From the NCBI RefSeq assembly GCF_013623835.1, contig NZ_JABKDE010000005.1, positions 1 to 64,000 on the forward strand: a stretch of 64,000 nucleotides of DNA. The letters run 5' to 3'. The notes under the pieces are model-generated. The model did not search any database and was not told the origin of the DNA. It worked only from the letters and a program-made list of their open reading frames with translations. The translations under genes and the position numbers were made by a program. The number at the start of each line of letters is the position of its first letter. The first letter of the stretch is position 1. The stretch comes from Brevibacterium oceani (GTDB lineage Bacteria > Actinomycetota > Actinomycetes > Actinomycetales > Brevibacteriaceae). Below, in pieces: positions 7,944 through 17,141 of this stretch.

Positions 7944-9839
7944 ATGCCTGCTTACCGTTCTCGCACAGTCACCCATGGTCGTAATATGGCCGGAGCCCGC
8001 GCGCTCTTCCGCGCCGCCGGAGTCCCCGGTGCGGACCTCGGCCGCAAGCCGATCATCGCGGTGGCGAACTCCTTCACCGAGTTCGTCCCCGGGCACACCC
8101 ATCTCGCCCCGGTCGGGCGGATCGTCTCCGAGGCTGTGACCGCCGGGGGCGGCATCCCGCGCGAGTTCAACACCATCGCCGTCGACGATGGGATCGCGAT
8201 GGGCCACGGCGGCATGCTCTACTCCCTGCCCTCGCGCGACCTCATCGCCGATTCCGTCGAGTACATGACCAATGCGCACTGCGCCGACGCCCTCGTCTGC
8301 ATCTCCAATTGCGACAAGATCACCCCGGGCATGCTCATGGCCGCGCTGCGTCTCGACATCCCTACCGTGTTCGTCTCCGGAGGCCCGATGGAGGCCGGCC
8401 GAACCACGCTGACCGATGGCACAGTGAAGTCGCTCGACCTCGTCGATGCGATGTCCGAGGCCGTGAACGAGACGACCTCCGATTCCGATGTGCTGCGGAT
8501 TGAGGAGTCGGCGTGCCCGACCTGCGGGTCGTGTTCGGGAATGTTCACGGCGAACTCGATGAACTGCCTCACCGAGGCGATCGGGCTGTCCCTGCCCGGC
8601 AACGGCTCGGTGCTCGCCACGCACACCGCGCGGCGGGACCTCTACGAACGTGCCGGCACTCTCGTTGTCGATCTCGCCCGCCGGCACTACGACGATGATG
8701 ACGATTCGGTGCGTCCGCGCGCGATCGCCACCTCGGCGGCCTTCGGCAATGCCATGGCCCTCGACCTCGCGATGGGCGGGTCGACGAACACGATCCTCCA
8801 CCTGCTTGCCGCGGCGCACGAGGCCGGCGTCGACTTCGACCTCGACGATATCGATGCGATGTCCCGGCGGGTGCCGTGCCTGGCGAAGGTCGCTCCCAAC
8901 ATGGCCGGGGACCGCACCTTCTATATGGAGGACGTGCACCGGGCCGGCGGGATTCCGGCACTGCTGGGGGAGCTGCGGCGTGCGGGTTTGCTCAGCGAGA
9001 AGGTGCATTCCGTCCACGCAGCTTCGCTCGGTGAATGGTTGGACGAATGGGATGTCCGTGGTGTGAAAGTCACCGAGGCGGCCCGGGATCTCTGGCATGC
9101 CGGTCCCGGTGGGCGCCGGTCGTCGACGGCGTTCTCGCAGTCGGCGCGGTGGGAGAACCTCGATCTCGATGCCGAGTCGGGCTGCATCCACGACATCGAT
9201 CACGCCTACTCCGCCGACGGTGGCCTCGGGGTGCTGCGCGGCAACATCGCCGTCGACGGGGCGGTCGTCAAGACCGCGGGAGTCGACGAGTCCATCCACG
9301 TCTTCTCGGGTCCCGCCGTGGTCTGCGAGTCACAGGAGGAGGCGGTGGAGAAGATCCTCACCAAGCAGGTGCAATCGGGAGACGTTGTCGTCATCCGCTA
9401 CGAGGGTCCGCGCGGTGGACCGGGAATGCAGGAGATGCTCTACCCGACCTCGTATCTCAAGGGTCGTGGTCTGGGGAAGGAATGCGCCCTCATCACCGAC
9501 GGACGGTTCTCCGGCGGCACCTCGGGGCTCTCGATCGGTCATATCTCGCCCGAGGCGGCCGCGGGTGGCACGATCGCGCTCGTCGAAGACGGCGACACTA
9601 TCGCCATCGACATCCCGAACAGGTCGATCAGTCTCGAGGTCTCGGACGAGGAGCTCACGCGGCGACGGGATCGTCTCGAGGCGGACGGCACCTATCGTCC
9701 CCTGCAGCGCGAGCGCAGCGTCTCGACCGCGCTGCGTGCCTACGCCGCGTTCGCGCAGTCCGCGGACAAAGGCGCGGTGCGGAAGGTTCCCGATCCGGCC
9801 GACGCGAATGAACCTGCTCGCAAAGCGTCAGTGAACTAG
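7944..9839 (+). CDS. ilvD: dihydroxy-acid dehydratase
   Basis: 631 aa from the ATG at 7944 ([21 protein letters not shown]), the usual start; an ATG three codons earlier is possible. It catalyses the dehydration of dihydroxy-isovalerate and dihydroxy-methylvalerate to the 2-oxo acids in valine and isoleucine synthesis, in the cytoplasm. Signatures of the IlvD/Edd family are present: [14 protein letters not shown] with the first cluster cysteine, [18 protein letters not shown] with the next, and [20 protein letters not shown] near the C-terminus. Length and motif order are normal. No other ilv gene is adjacent; the gene is immediately followed (2 bp after the stop) by the end of an IS481-type element, so its native downstream context has been lost. 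Confidence 0.95.
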   Translation: MPAYRSRTVTHGRNMAGARALFRAAGVPGADLGRKPIIAVANSFTEFVPGHTHLAPVGRIVSEAVTAGGGIPREFNTIAVDDGIAMGHGGMLYSLPSRDLIADSVEYMTNAHCADALVCISNCDKITPGMLMAALRLDIPTVFVSGGPMEAGRTTLTDGTVKSLDLVDAMSEAVNETTSDSDVLRIEESACPTCGSCSGMFTANSMNCLTEAIGLSLPGNGSVLATHTARRDLYERAGTLVVDLARRHYDDDDDSVRPRAIATSAAFGNAMALDLAMGGSTNTILHLLAAAHEAGVDFDLDDIDAMSRRVPCLAKVAPNMAGDRTFYMEDVHRAGGIPALLGELRRAGLLSEKVHSVHAASLGEWLDEWDVRGVKVTEAARDLWHAGPGGRRSSTAFSQSARWENLDLDAESGCIHDIDHAYSADGGLGVLRGNIAVDGAVVKTAGVDESIHVFSGPAVVCESQEEAVEKILTKQVQSGDVVVIRYEGPRGGPGMQEMLYPTSYLKGRGLGKECALITDGRFSGGTSGLSIGHISPEAAAGGTIALVEDGDTIAIDIPNRSISLEVSDEELTRRRDRLEADGTYRPLQRERSVSTALRAYAAFAQSADKGAVRKVPDPADANEPARKASVN

Positions 9840-9840
9840 G

Positions 9841-10856
9841 TGTGATGTCCAGGGACGTTGTTTCGGCGACACGGTCATGAAGAGCTGAAAAGTGAGGGCC
9901 TCTGGTTGCGAAGTGGAGCTGTTGAGCTCAACCGCTTCACGAACCAGGAGGCCCTCGTGTCCCACGCTAACGCCGCTGTGACCCCACGCGCCCGACTTCG
10001 CCTGGCGCGCCTGATCGTCGAGGACGGATGGCCTATCGCTGCCGCTGCGAAGATGTTCATGGTCTCTCCCGTCACGGCTCGGAAGTGGGCCGGGCGACTC
10101 CGCACCGAAGGGCCGATCGGGGTGACGGATCGATCGAGCCGACCGCGGTCGATGCCGACGAAGACGCCACTGCCGCAGGCTAAACGAATCGTGAAGGCCA
10201 GGTGGCGTTCACGGCTCGGCCCGGTCCAGATCGCCGGCGAACTCGGGCTTCCAGCTTCGACCATCCACGCGGTGCTCGTGCGCTGCCGTAGCAACCGACT
10301 CAGCCATATCGACCGGGTGAGCGGTGAACCAATCCGCCGTTACGAGCATGATCATCCCAGCTCGCTGATCCACGTCGACGTGACGAAGTTCGGCAACATC
10401 CCCGACGGCGGCGGTTGGCGCTTCGTCGGGCGTGTCCAGGGCGAGCGAAACCGTGAGGCCACCGCGACCCGCCTGCAGAGCCGCAACCACCGCTACGAGC
10501 CGCGCTTGGGTACCGCGTTCGTGCACACAGTCATCGACGACCACTCCCGTGTCGCTTACGCCTAGATCTGCTCTGATGAGAAAGCTGACACCGCGATCGG
10601 TGTCTTGCGCAAAGCAGTGTCCTGGTTCGCCGACCGCGGCATCACTGTCGAGCGGGTCCTCTCCGACAACCGCTCGGCTGACAAATCCCATGCCTGGCGC
10701 GACACCTGCGCCGAGCTTGGCATCACGGCGAAGAAGACCCGTCCCTACCGGCCACAGACCAACGGGAAGATCGAGCGCTTCCACCACACCCTTGCCGATG
10801 GCTGGGCCTACGCACGGTTCTACCCCGCAGAAACCGACCGCCGAGAAGCACTACCC
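9841..10856 (+). mobile_element. IS481-type insertion sequence, 3'-truncated
   Basis: The left end begins TGTGATGTCC at 9841, just after the ilvD stop, and the transposase gene follows. The element stops abruptly at 10,856 where the IS3-type element begins; its right end and the last part of the transposase are missing. Sequence on the far side of the IS3 element (from 12,187) is not IS481 but a different broken gene, so this is not a simple nested insertion. Confidence 0.75.
9957..10856 (+). pseudogene. IS481-type transposase, internal stop and truncated
   Basis: Translation from the GTG at 9957 (MSHANAAVTPRARLRLARL, typical IS481 N-terminus) gives an HTH region and the first catalytic Asp in SSLIHVDVTKFG, then VIDDHSRVAYA with the second, followed by an in-frame TAG at 10,563-10,565. 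Reading on in the same frame recovers ICSDEKADTAIGVLRK and then RPYRPQTNGKIERFHHTL with the catalytic Glu. In relatives the interrupted position is a glutamate (AYAEI), so GAG to TAG is the likely change. After REALP the IS3-type element replaces the conserved C-terminus. The gene is therefore dead twice over. Confidence 0.85.
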
Positions 10857-10898
10857 TGTCAAGCCCCGGGTTTCGTAGAGGCTCCTTTTCTTGGTTTC

Positions 10899-11822
10899 CT
10901 AAGCAGCCGCGGACTCTGTCGCGGACTGGTTGATCCATTCAGAATGAACCTCTATAGGCGGTCGGTAGTCAATCGCTGAATGCAGCCTGGACTGGTTGTA
11001 CCAAGCCACCCACTTCGATGTCTCCGCCATCACCTCAATCAATCCCGACCACACCTTCCGGTCGATGAGCTCTGCCTTGTAGACCGAGTTCAGCGCCTCG
11101 GCCATCGCGTTGTCATACGAGTCCCCACGCGACCCCACAGACGCCACGACCTCGGATTCCGCCAGGGTCTCGCCATAGCGAATCGACCGGAATTGCACCC
11201 CGCGATCGCTGTGGTGGACCAGCCCGGAGACGTCTTCGCCAGCCCTGTACTTCGCAGCGAGAGCCATCGTCAGAGCGTCCCTGGCCAGAGACTCCCGCAT
11301 ATGGTTCGTCACCTGCCACCCGACGACCTCCCGATGGAAGACATCGAGGATGAACGTCGTGTACACCCACCCAGCACGCGTGGGCACATAGGTGATGTCC
11401 GCGACCCATAAACAATTCGGACCTCCAGCCTTGAACTCACGTTCGACGAGATCATCCGGACACTCCTCAGCCCTGGCCGAAGCCGTCTTCGGACGCTTCC
11501 GCTTCCGCCGGATTCCGTCGATGCCTAACTGGCGCATCAACCGCTCCACCGTACAGCGGGCCACCGGCCCGAACTCATCGGCGTGCTCGCGGTTGATCGC
11601 CTTCCACATCAACCGCTGCCCGTAACAGGAATAGTTCGCCTCATAGAGGCCCCGGATCACCACCATCAGTGCCTGATCCCGACGGGCCCGGGCTGATGGT
11701 TGACGCTTCTTGTAGGCGTAATACGAGCTCACAGCAATCCGCGCAGCAGTCCCGGACAGGGCGCGCACGATTGGCTCGACTCCGAACTCGTGACGATTGT
11801 CGTCGATGAAGGCGACAATCAC
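10899..11822 (-). CDS. IS3-family transposase OrfB
   Basis: 307 aa as an independent frame from 11,822; in the active element it is made as an OrfAB fusion by -1 frameshifting. The integrase core is complete: first Asp in NCLWVADITYVPTRAGW, second in VHHSDRGVQFRS, and Glu about 35 residues later in NAMAEALNSVYKAELID (DDE pattern). The N-terminal HTH_21 region includes SCYGQRLMWKAIN. The C-terminal YNQSRLHSAIDYRPPIE is typical. It overlaps the long version of orfA. Confidence 0.9.
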   Translation of the reverse strand: MIVAFIDDNRHEFGVEPIVRALSGTAARIAVSSYYAYKKRQPSARARRDQALMVVIRGLYEANYSCYGQRLMWKAINREHADEFGPVARCTVERLMRQLGIDGIRRKRKRPKTASARAEECPDDLVEREFKAGGPNCLWVADITYVPTRAGWVYTTFILDVFHREVVGWQVTNHMRESLARDALTMALAAKYRAGEDVSGLVHHSDRGVQFRSIRYGETLAESEVVASVGSRGDSYDNAMAEALNSVYKAELIDRKVWSGLIEVMAETSKWVAWYNQSRLHSAIDYRPPIEVHSEWINQSATESAAA

Positions 11823-12126
11823 TTCGATGGGCGGTCGAGCTCCGCCGCGGGAGACAAGCCGATGCTCTCTTCAGAATCTCGTTGGCCCGCTTCGCTTCAG
11901 CCAACTCAGCCCGCAGCCGGCGGTTCTCCGCTTCCAAGTCGACCGACTCGGCCGGGGTGGTTTTGCCGGAATCCTTGTGTTTACGTACCCAGACTCGCAG
12001 GGTTTCTTTGCTCAGCCCGAGTTCGTTCGCGACGCGGGTGATGGCTCCGTTCGCGGTGTCGGGGTCGGCCTGGGCGTGGATGACGAGTTCGACTGCGCGA
12101 GCCTTGAGTTCGTCGGTGTATTTCAC
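11641..12126 (-). CDS. IS3-family transposase OrfA, reading frame altered near its end
   Basis: From the GTG at 12,126 (KYTDELKARAVELVIHAQ) the protein shows the HTH of OrfA (ITRVANELGLSKETLRVWVRK) and the leucine zipper (DLEAENRRLRAELAEAKRAN). After EILKRASA the frame diverges: the expected ending AAELDRP(S/K) is present but in another frame, so a 1-2 nt indel near 11,860 lets this frame run on into orfB. The usual -1 relation between orfA and orfB is thereby lost, which may make this copy inactive. Confidence 0.7.
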   Translation of the reverse strand: MKYTDELKARAVELVIHAQADPDTANGAITRVANELGLSKETLRVWVRKHKDSGKTTPAESVDLEAENRRLRAELAEAKRANEILKRASACLPRRSSTAHRSDCRLHRRQSSRVRSRANRARPVRDCCADCCELVLRLQEASTISPGPSGSGTDGGDPGPL

Positions 12127-12186
12127 TGGCAAGAGAGAATCTCCTTCTTCCAATCTCCCTGCCTCTATTATCCCCGGGGCGATACA

Positions 12187-12299
12187 ACCCCTGTTTCGTC
12201 AACTTCTGTGACCCTGTAGCCGAGTGCGGCGCACCAGAAGCGGCTCAGCTCTTCCGGGTTCCAAGCTCTGACTACGAGGTCCCCGATCCGGCTGGTCAC
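12187..12299 (-). pseudogene. N-terminal fragment of a VOC (glyoxalase-fold) protein cut by the IS3-type element
   Basis: Reading from the GTG at 12,299 gives MTSRIGDLVVRAWNPEEL, then SRFWCAALGYRVTEVDETG, the typical first beta-alpha unit of glyoxalase/bleomycin-resistance fold proteins (DP..L..FW..ALG). After about 37 codons the sequence passes into the end of the IS3-type element. The rest of the gene should be at 10,856 and below, but there an IS481 remnant is found instead. A purine-rich GGTGGG precedes the start. Confidence 0.6.
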
Positions 12300-12761
12300 A
12301 CAACCCACCCACCTTCTGCACACTGACTTCGTTGCGTAGAACCTTACCGTTGGCTCAGGACTAGAATCCTTGAGCTTCTCGGCTTGTTTGGGCTACTCGC
12401 TGAGGATTACGACAAGTTGGTGAGACAGAAGCAATCTCACCTAGTTGTCAAGTCGCAGGTCAGAGCCGTAAGGCAGGGACAAGTGCTCCGAGAGCCTACA
12501 ATGTAGGTTCTCGTTTAAGTTGTCACTTTCTCACTTTCTTGGCCATGGCGTGTCAAATTTCTCACGCACCTGTCAATCGAGGACCGTGAGAATGGTCGTT
12601 CGCAACGTAGCGTTCCGGTACTGCACCTCCTCGCGTCTGGAGTATGTATGAGCGCTTGACTGTCACGGCCATCCCTCCGGTCTCTTCGTAACATGTCGGT
12701 TCCGGGCTATGCCCGTAGGTCCGTCACGAGCTGAGCATCGTTGAGGGCGGGACTGACACCC
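12300..12761. other. 462-bp stretch without a gene, holding a repeat copy
   Basis: No convincing coding sequence on either strand. It contains copy A of the 90-bp repeat (12,411-12,500), a palindrome CCTACAATGTAGG (12,495-12,507) and, further on, TTGTCACTTTCTCAC (12,520-12,534), which resembles the repeat's GTGAGA...GACAA parts in the opposite orientation. This looks like debris of mobile-element ends. Confidence 0.4.
12411..12500 (+). repeat. 90-bp repeat, copy A
   Basis: Starts GACAAGTTGGTGAGACAGA and ends GAGAGCCTACA. It aligns without gaps to 21,808-21,897 at 63 of 90 positions, with the two ends almost identical. The first 39 bases form a hairpin (GACAA...GGTGAGA / TCTCACC...TTGTC). Confidence 0.6.
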
Positions 12762-14171
12762 TCATTCCGCAAGCGCGACTGCTGAGCGCGGGAGGAGCGG
12801 CACCGCAAGGAGGCACAGTACAGCGATAGCAAGAATGACAATGAGGGTGGTCATCATTGCGGTGGCTGTGCCACTTGCGAGGGTGCCGATGAATATCGTG
12901 GTGACGAGCGCTGAGCCGATGCCGTTGGCGATCTGCTGAATGGCGCTGAGGGAGCCGCTGGCGGAGCCGGCTTCTTCGGGCTTGAGGTTGCCGAGAGCAG
13001 TATTGAATACCGAGTTGAAGCAGATCCCTGCAGCGATTCCGATGAGACTGGTAGCGATGAGGTTCTGCCACCAGATCACCTGAGCTCCGGAAATAAGGAC
13101 GAAGATGAGCAGGAGACCTGTACCGAGAATTGTCGTGAGCATTCCGATGAGTACTAGGCGCCTGCCGAGCTTGAGGATCAGTGCGTTCGCGATTCCGGAA
13201 CCGACCATGATGCCGATGGTCAGCGGGATCAGGTTCAGGGAGGTCTTGGTTGGTGAGTAGCCGAGACCGAGCTGGAAGAAGAGGCTGATGACGTACATCA
13301 GTCCGCTGAAGCTCGCGAAGACGCAGAGTCCGACAATGAGTCCAGAGGTGAATCCGCGGTTGGCTAGCAGACTGCGGGGCAGAAGCGGTTCGTCCGCTCG
13401 AGCTTGCCGCCATCCAAACAGACCAAGAAGGATCAGCCCGATGATCACGCTGCCGATCGTGAGCATGTTCCATCCATCGGAAGAGCCTGTGACGAGGCCG
13501 AAAAGTAGGCCGAACAGGGCGAGGGCGAGCAGGATGCTGCCGATCAGGTCGATGCGGGTTGAGCGCTGTGCGGGAACGGTGGGCAGGTAGCGGAAGGCGA
13601 GGATGAGGGCACCGCCGCCGAGGACGATGTTGATGAGGAAGATCGGTCGCCAACCCAGGCCGAACAGGTTCGCATCGATGATCAGCCCACCGAGGATGGG
13701 GCCACCGACGGCAAAGACGCCGAGCATCGGGGCGAAGACCGCGAAGGCCTTCTGCAGCATGGGCTTCGGGAACGTGGCCGCCATGATCGCCATACCCTGC
13801 GGGATGAGCAGCGCCCCGAACGCCCCCTGGATGACTCGAGCGGCGATGAGTATCTCGGCATTGGGTGCGAACCCGGCGAGGGCGGAGCCGATGATGAAGC
13901 CGATCATTCCGGTGAGGAATGTGCGGCGCTGGCCGAGTTTGTCACCGGCCCTCCCGCCGAGGACGAGCAGGGACCCGAGCGCGAGGGCATAGGAGGCCCC
14001 GAGCCAGGGGATGACGTTTTCACTCACGCCGAGCTCGCTCACGATCGAGGGGGCGGCGACGTTGGCAATGGTGGCGTCCATGAGGTCCATCGCATCGGCG
14101 AGAACGACGACGATCAGCGTGAGCCAAACGACGCGCGCCGTTACGGGTGGTGTTGTGGTACTCGTGGTCAT
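12762..14171 (-). CDS. MFS drug exporter, DHA2 (14-TM, EmrB/QacA-like)
   Basis: 469 aa, length and pattern of a 14-helix drug:H+ antiporter in the cytoplasmic membrane. Helix 1 carries the DHA2-type motif D1 (ADAMDLMDATIANVAAPSI), the loop between helices 2 and 3 carries motif A (GGRAGDKLGQRRTFL), and helix 5 has the motif C-like GGPILGG. It is divergent from a TetR gene with a strong operator between them, so its expression is very probably derepressed by a drug-like ligand. The exported compound is unknown. Confidence 0.9.
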   Translation of the reverse strand: MTTSTTTPPVTARVVWLTLIVVVLADAMDLMDATIANVAAPSIVSELGVSENVIPWLGASYALALGSLLVLGGRAGDKLGQRRTFLTGMIGFIIGSALAGFAPNAEILIAARVIQGAFGALLIPQGMAIMAATFPKPMLQKAFAVFAPMLGVFAVGGPILGGLIIDANLFGLGWRPIFLINIVLGGGALILAFRYLPTVPAQRSTRIDLIGSILLALALFGLLFGLVTGSSDGWNMLTIGSVIIGLILLGLFGWRQARADEPLLPRSLLANRGFTSGLIVGLCVFASFSGLMYVISLFFQLGLGYSPTKTSLNLIPLTIGIMVGSGIANALILKLGRRLVLIGMLTTILGTGLLLIFVLISGAQVIWWQNLIATSLIGIAAGICFNSVFNTALGNLKPEEAGSASGSLSAIQQIANGIGSALVTTIFIGTLASGTATAMMTTLIVILAIAVLCLLAVPLLPRSAVALAE

Positions 14172-14199
14172 TGAATCTCCAATCTCGAAGTAACGAACA

Positions 14200-14229
14200 T
14201 GATCGTAGCGAACAGGTTCGTTACGATCA
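14200..14229. promoter_or_regulatory. TetR operator between the MFS exporter and its regulator
   Basis: TGATCGTAGCGAAC, AG, GTTCGTTACGATCA: a 14-bp inverted repeat with one mismatch and a 2-bp centre. It lies in the 84-bp divergent spacer. A partial third arm (GATCAAGATCGTAA) follows. The TetR gene has a TAGAGT box at 14,244-14,249, 6 nt before its ATG, so the operator overlaps its -35 region. Confidence 0.8.
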
Positions 14230-14255
14230 AGATCGTAATTTGGTAGAGTCGTTGC

Positions 14256-14927
14256 ATGACGACTCGAGAACCCATCAGCAGACGCGAACGGCCCGCAAAG
14301 CCAGCTCTTTCACGAGATGCGATCGTTGCGGCGGCACTCAGCGTGCTGGAGCGCGAGGGCGCGGAGAAGCTGACGATCCGACGAGTCGCCGCCGAACTCG
14401 ATACCGGGCCGGCTTCGCTCTACGTTTATGTGAAGAATGTCACCGTGCTGCACGCTCTCCTGATCGATGGGCTGCTCGCCGATCTCGATCTCGAATGGGA
14501 CGGCGCTGAGCCTTGGCGTGAGCGTGTACACCGGGTGATCGGTGACTACATCGGGCTGCTCACCAGACATGGCAATCTCGCCCGTTCTGCTTTGTTCGTA
14601 TGGCCCGAAGGGCCCAATTACCTGAGTCTGATCGATCTCCTCCTGCGGCTCCTGCAGTCCGCGGGGGCCGACGACAGATCTGCTGCGTGGGGAATCGATC
14701 TCCTCCTCCAGTATGCGAGCATCACCGCCGCTGAGTGGGCGGCCAGAGCATCCGGGACCGGCCAGGAGACCGATGACCTCGCTGGCACTCTGGCTGCGGC
14801 AGACCCTGTCCGCCACCCGGCGCTGGAGGCATTCGATACGACAGCGTTCATGCAGGGATCACCTGGCGAACGCCAGAGGTGGGCTCTCGACGCTCTTCTC
14901 AACGGGGTCACGCGTCAACGCCGCTGA
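14256..14927 (+). CDS. TetR-family repressor of the adjacent MFS exporter
   Basis: 223 aa. N-terminal TetR helix-turn-helix (AALSVLEREGAEKLTIRRVA, then ELDTGPASLYVYVKN) at residues about 25-75; the GPASLY(V/R)YVK recognition helix is typical of the branch with a TetR_C-type ligand domain, and the C-terminal part (WGIDLLLQYASITAAEWAARAS) fits it. Start ATG at 14,256 with TAGAGT 6 nt upstream, so probably leaderless. Divergent from the DHA2 exporter with a shared operator. Confidence 0.9.
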   Translation: MTTREPISRRERPAKPALSRDAIVAAALSVLEREGAEKLTIRRVAAELDTGPASLYVYVKNVTVLHALLIDGLLADLDLEWDGAEPWRERVHRVIGDYIGLLTRHGNLARSALFVWPEGPNYLSLIDLLLRLLQSAGADDRSAAWGIDLLLQYASITAAEWAARASGTGQETDDLAGTLAAADPVRHPALEAFDTTAFMQGSPGERQRWALDALLNGVTRQRR

Positions 14928-15174
14928 AAGACGTCCGGACCGCTTGTCGGATCCTTGGCTAGAGGCCAACGGTGCCGCGCACCCCTGCTGTTGCACCCTG
15001 CCGCACGGCCGGCGAGAGATCGAAGCAGCTCTCATGACGTCGAGTCTGCCTGCACCTGCGGGCAGGCCGTCCTGAGTGGGTCTCTGAGTCCTAGGTAGGA
15101 ATGGGCAGGTTATCGGTCGTTTTCCGTGGTGGTCGGCATCGAGGATGGAACTACCGACGCAGAAAGGAATCATC

Positions 15175-16044
15175 ATGACCTACCCCACCGACCGTCCAGC
15201 CGTCTGGTTCGTCACGGGCACATCACGGGGCCTCGGGTTGGCTCTTGTCACCCATCTCCTCGGCCGTGGTGATCACGTCGCGGCAACAACCCGTTCCTCC
15301 TCACGACTCCTGTCAGCACTTGCTGAGACCGACACAGAGAATCTTCTTCCTCTCGACGTCTCGCTCACAGACGAGACAGACGTGTTACGCGCAGTCACCG
15401 CAGCAAATGAACGATTCGGCCGCATAGACGTCGTCGTCAACAACGCCGGCTACGGCTACCTGGGAGCCATCGAGGAGACAACCGCCGCGGACGTGAAGGC
15501 AATGTTCGACGTGCAGATCAACGGCACCTGGAACGTTTTGCGTGCAGTAGTGCCGCAGATGCGTGAAGCACGATCTGGACACATCATCAACATCTCGTCG
15601 ATCCTCGGAGTTCTCTCTTTTCCCGGCTGGGGGCTGTACTGCGCTGCAAAATATGCACTCGAGGGGCTCTCCGAATCACTTGCAGCCGAAACCGCCGACC
15701 ACGGGATCGAGGTCTCCGTAGTCGAACCTGGCTACTTCAACACCGACTTCCTTACCGACGACTCACTCGCTCTGGCCAGCCACATCTCTGATGCCTATCC
15801 GGCCATCCGCGAGATGATCGCCGAGCACAGAGCAATGTCTGGAAGTCAGCCCGGTGACCCGATAAAGGCGGCAGAGGCAATAGTGACCATTGCCCAAACA
15901 GAGAGCGGCTCATTGCGTTATCAACTGGGGTCGGATTCGTCGGACATGGCCGAGGGCAAAGCCAACACTCTGAAGGACGAAATTCTCCTCGGCCGCGAAT
16001 TCGCTCAGCGCACCGACTACGTCGAGGCACCCTTCGTCTCGTGA
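15175..16044 (+). CDS. short-chain dehydrogenase/reductase
   Basis: 289 aa from the ATG at 15,175, preceded by AAAGGA. Classical SDR fold: NAD(P)-binding VTGTSRGLGLALV at residues about 10-22, VVNNAGYGYLG around 88, catalytic Ser in IINISSILG and the YCAAK pair (YxxxK) around 155. The subsequent PGYFNTDFL also matches. The substrate cannot be inferred. An XRE/MmyB-type regulator lies downstream on the same strand and is often the regulator of such SDR genes. Confidence 0.9.
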   Translation: MTYPTDRPAVWFVTGTSRGLGLALVTHLLGRGDHVAATTRSSSRLLSALAETDTENLLPLDVSLTDETDVLRAVTAANERFGRIDVVVNNAGYGYLGAIEETTAADVKAMFDVQINGTWNVLRAVVPQMREARSGHIINISSILGVLSFPGWGLYCAAKYALEGLSESLAAETADHGIEVSVVEPGYFNTDFLTDDSLALASHISDAYPAIREMIAEHRAMSGSQPGDPIKAAEAIVTIAQTESGSLRYQLGSDSSDMAEGKANTLKDEILLGREFAQRTDYVEAPFVS

Positions 16045-16159
16045 CTTCACCTTGAGCGTGGCTGGTGTCGTCTGCCCTTTTCGCGACGTCAGCCACTCCC
16101 GGGGCCGCTGGGCAATCGATGACAGAAGGTTTCTCGCGACGTTTTGGGAGAATGGTGCC

Positions 16160-17011
16160 ATGAGTGACTCGCACGAACTCGGAAAGTTCCTGAGACGAGC
16201 ACGCGAAAGTCTCGACCCCGAACGAACGGGGCTGCTACCCGACGACCGTATCCGGCGCGTCCCCGGGCTCCGCAGAGAAGAGGTCGCACTGCTGGCTGGT
16301 GTCTCCGCCGACTACTACACCCGCCTCGAACAGGGGCGGAACCTGACCCCGTCGGCCCAGGTCGTTGACGCCCTCATCAAGGCTCTCAATCTGGACTTCG
16401 CCAGCCAAGCGTATTTCCGTGCGCTAGTCGGACCAACGCTTCGTCCTCAGGCTCGCGCCAGCGTGCAGCGAGTTCGTTCAGGGCTCTATCAACTTCTTGA
16501 TTCTTTCACCTTCCAGCCGGCGCTGATCCTGGGAAATCGCACCGATGTGCTGGCTTCGAACGCTCTCGCTCGAGCACTGTTTGCGGACTTTGAGAAGCTT
16601 CCGGCCAAGCACCGCAACTATGTCAGATGGATTCTGCTCGACGAGGATGCTCGCGTACTTTTTCTCGATTGGGAAGAACAGGCTCGAAATGCCGTCGAGG
16701 CGCTCCGCCTGGAGGCTGCGATGCTGCCGGACAATCGTGGACTCCAGCAGTTGGTCGGAGAGCTGTCTCTCGTCAGCGCCGAGTTCCGAAGCTGGTGGGC
16801 GGAACGCCGTGTCCACCAACGCACCTATGGCACGAAGCGCCTGCGACATCCGATCGTCGGTGATCTGGAGGTCCAGTTCGAAACATTCGGCCTGCCCGGC
16901 GATTCGTCACAAGTGCTCTATGTCTACACAGCGGAACCCGGAACAACTTCGCAAGAGTCACTTGGACTGTTGGCCAGTTGGGCTCAGTCACCTCCAGCCG
17001 ACACTCGGTGA
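16160..17011 (+). CDS. XRE regulator with MmyB-like ligand-binding domain
   Basis: 283 aa from the ATG at 16,160 (GGGAGAA 8-14 nt upstream). HTH at residues about 35-75 (LRREEVALLAGVSADYYTRLEQGR), including the RRVPGLRREEVA signature of this family, then the MmyB-like domain (PALILGNRTDVLASNALA; AEFRSWWAERRVH; HPIVGDLEVQFETFGLPGD). It follows the SDR gene with 115 bp between them, so it may control that gene. Confidence 0.9.
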   Translation: MSDSHELGKFLRRARESLDPERTGLLPDDRIRRVPGLRREEVALLAGVSADYYTRLEQGRNLTPSAQVVDALIKALNLDFASQAYFRALVGPTLRPQARASVQRVRSGLYQLLDSFTFQPALILGNRTDVLASNALARALFADFEKLPAKHRNYVRWILLDEDARVLFLDWEEQARNAVEALRLEAAMLPDNRGLQQLVGELSLVSAEFRSWWAERRVHQRTYGTKRLRHPIVGDLEVQFETFGLPGDSSQVLYVYTAEPGTTSQESLGLLASWAQSPPADTR

Positions 17012-17141
17012 GCACCTGTACGAGCGCGCGGACGGCACTGGCCAGCCCGAGTTCTGTTCCGAGCGGTCGTCTCTGCTTCCTCACAGACCGGCTCGCAGCA
17101 ACGACCGTCAACAGCGACAGGACCATGCGCCCTGCACAGGC

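Larger units (their letters stand above)
10857..12186 (-). mobile_element. IS3-family insertion sequence
   Basis: 1330 bp with imperfect terminal inverted repeats: TGT..., GCCCCGGG and TAGAGGC blocks at 10,857-10,885 recur in complement at 12,159-12,186. The two genes orfA and orfB read on the minus strand. ACCC lies just outside both ends (10,853-10,856 and 12,187-12,190), as for a 4-bp target duplication. However, the left flank is an IS481 transposase and the right flank is the start of a VOC gene, so at least one flank has been rearranged. Confidence 0.85.

Noticed and set aside
7866-9299. Long open frame antisense to ilvD
   Set aside because: It mirrors codon bias of ilvD; composition is Arg/His/Gly-rich with no motif, and ilvD is certain.
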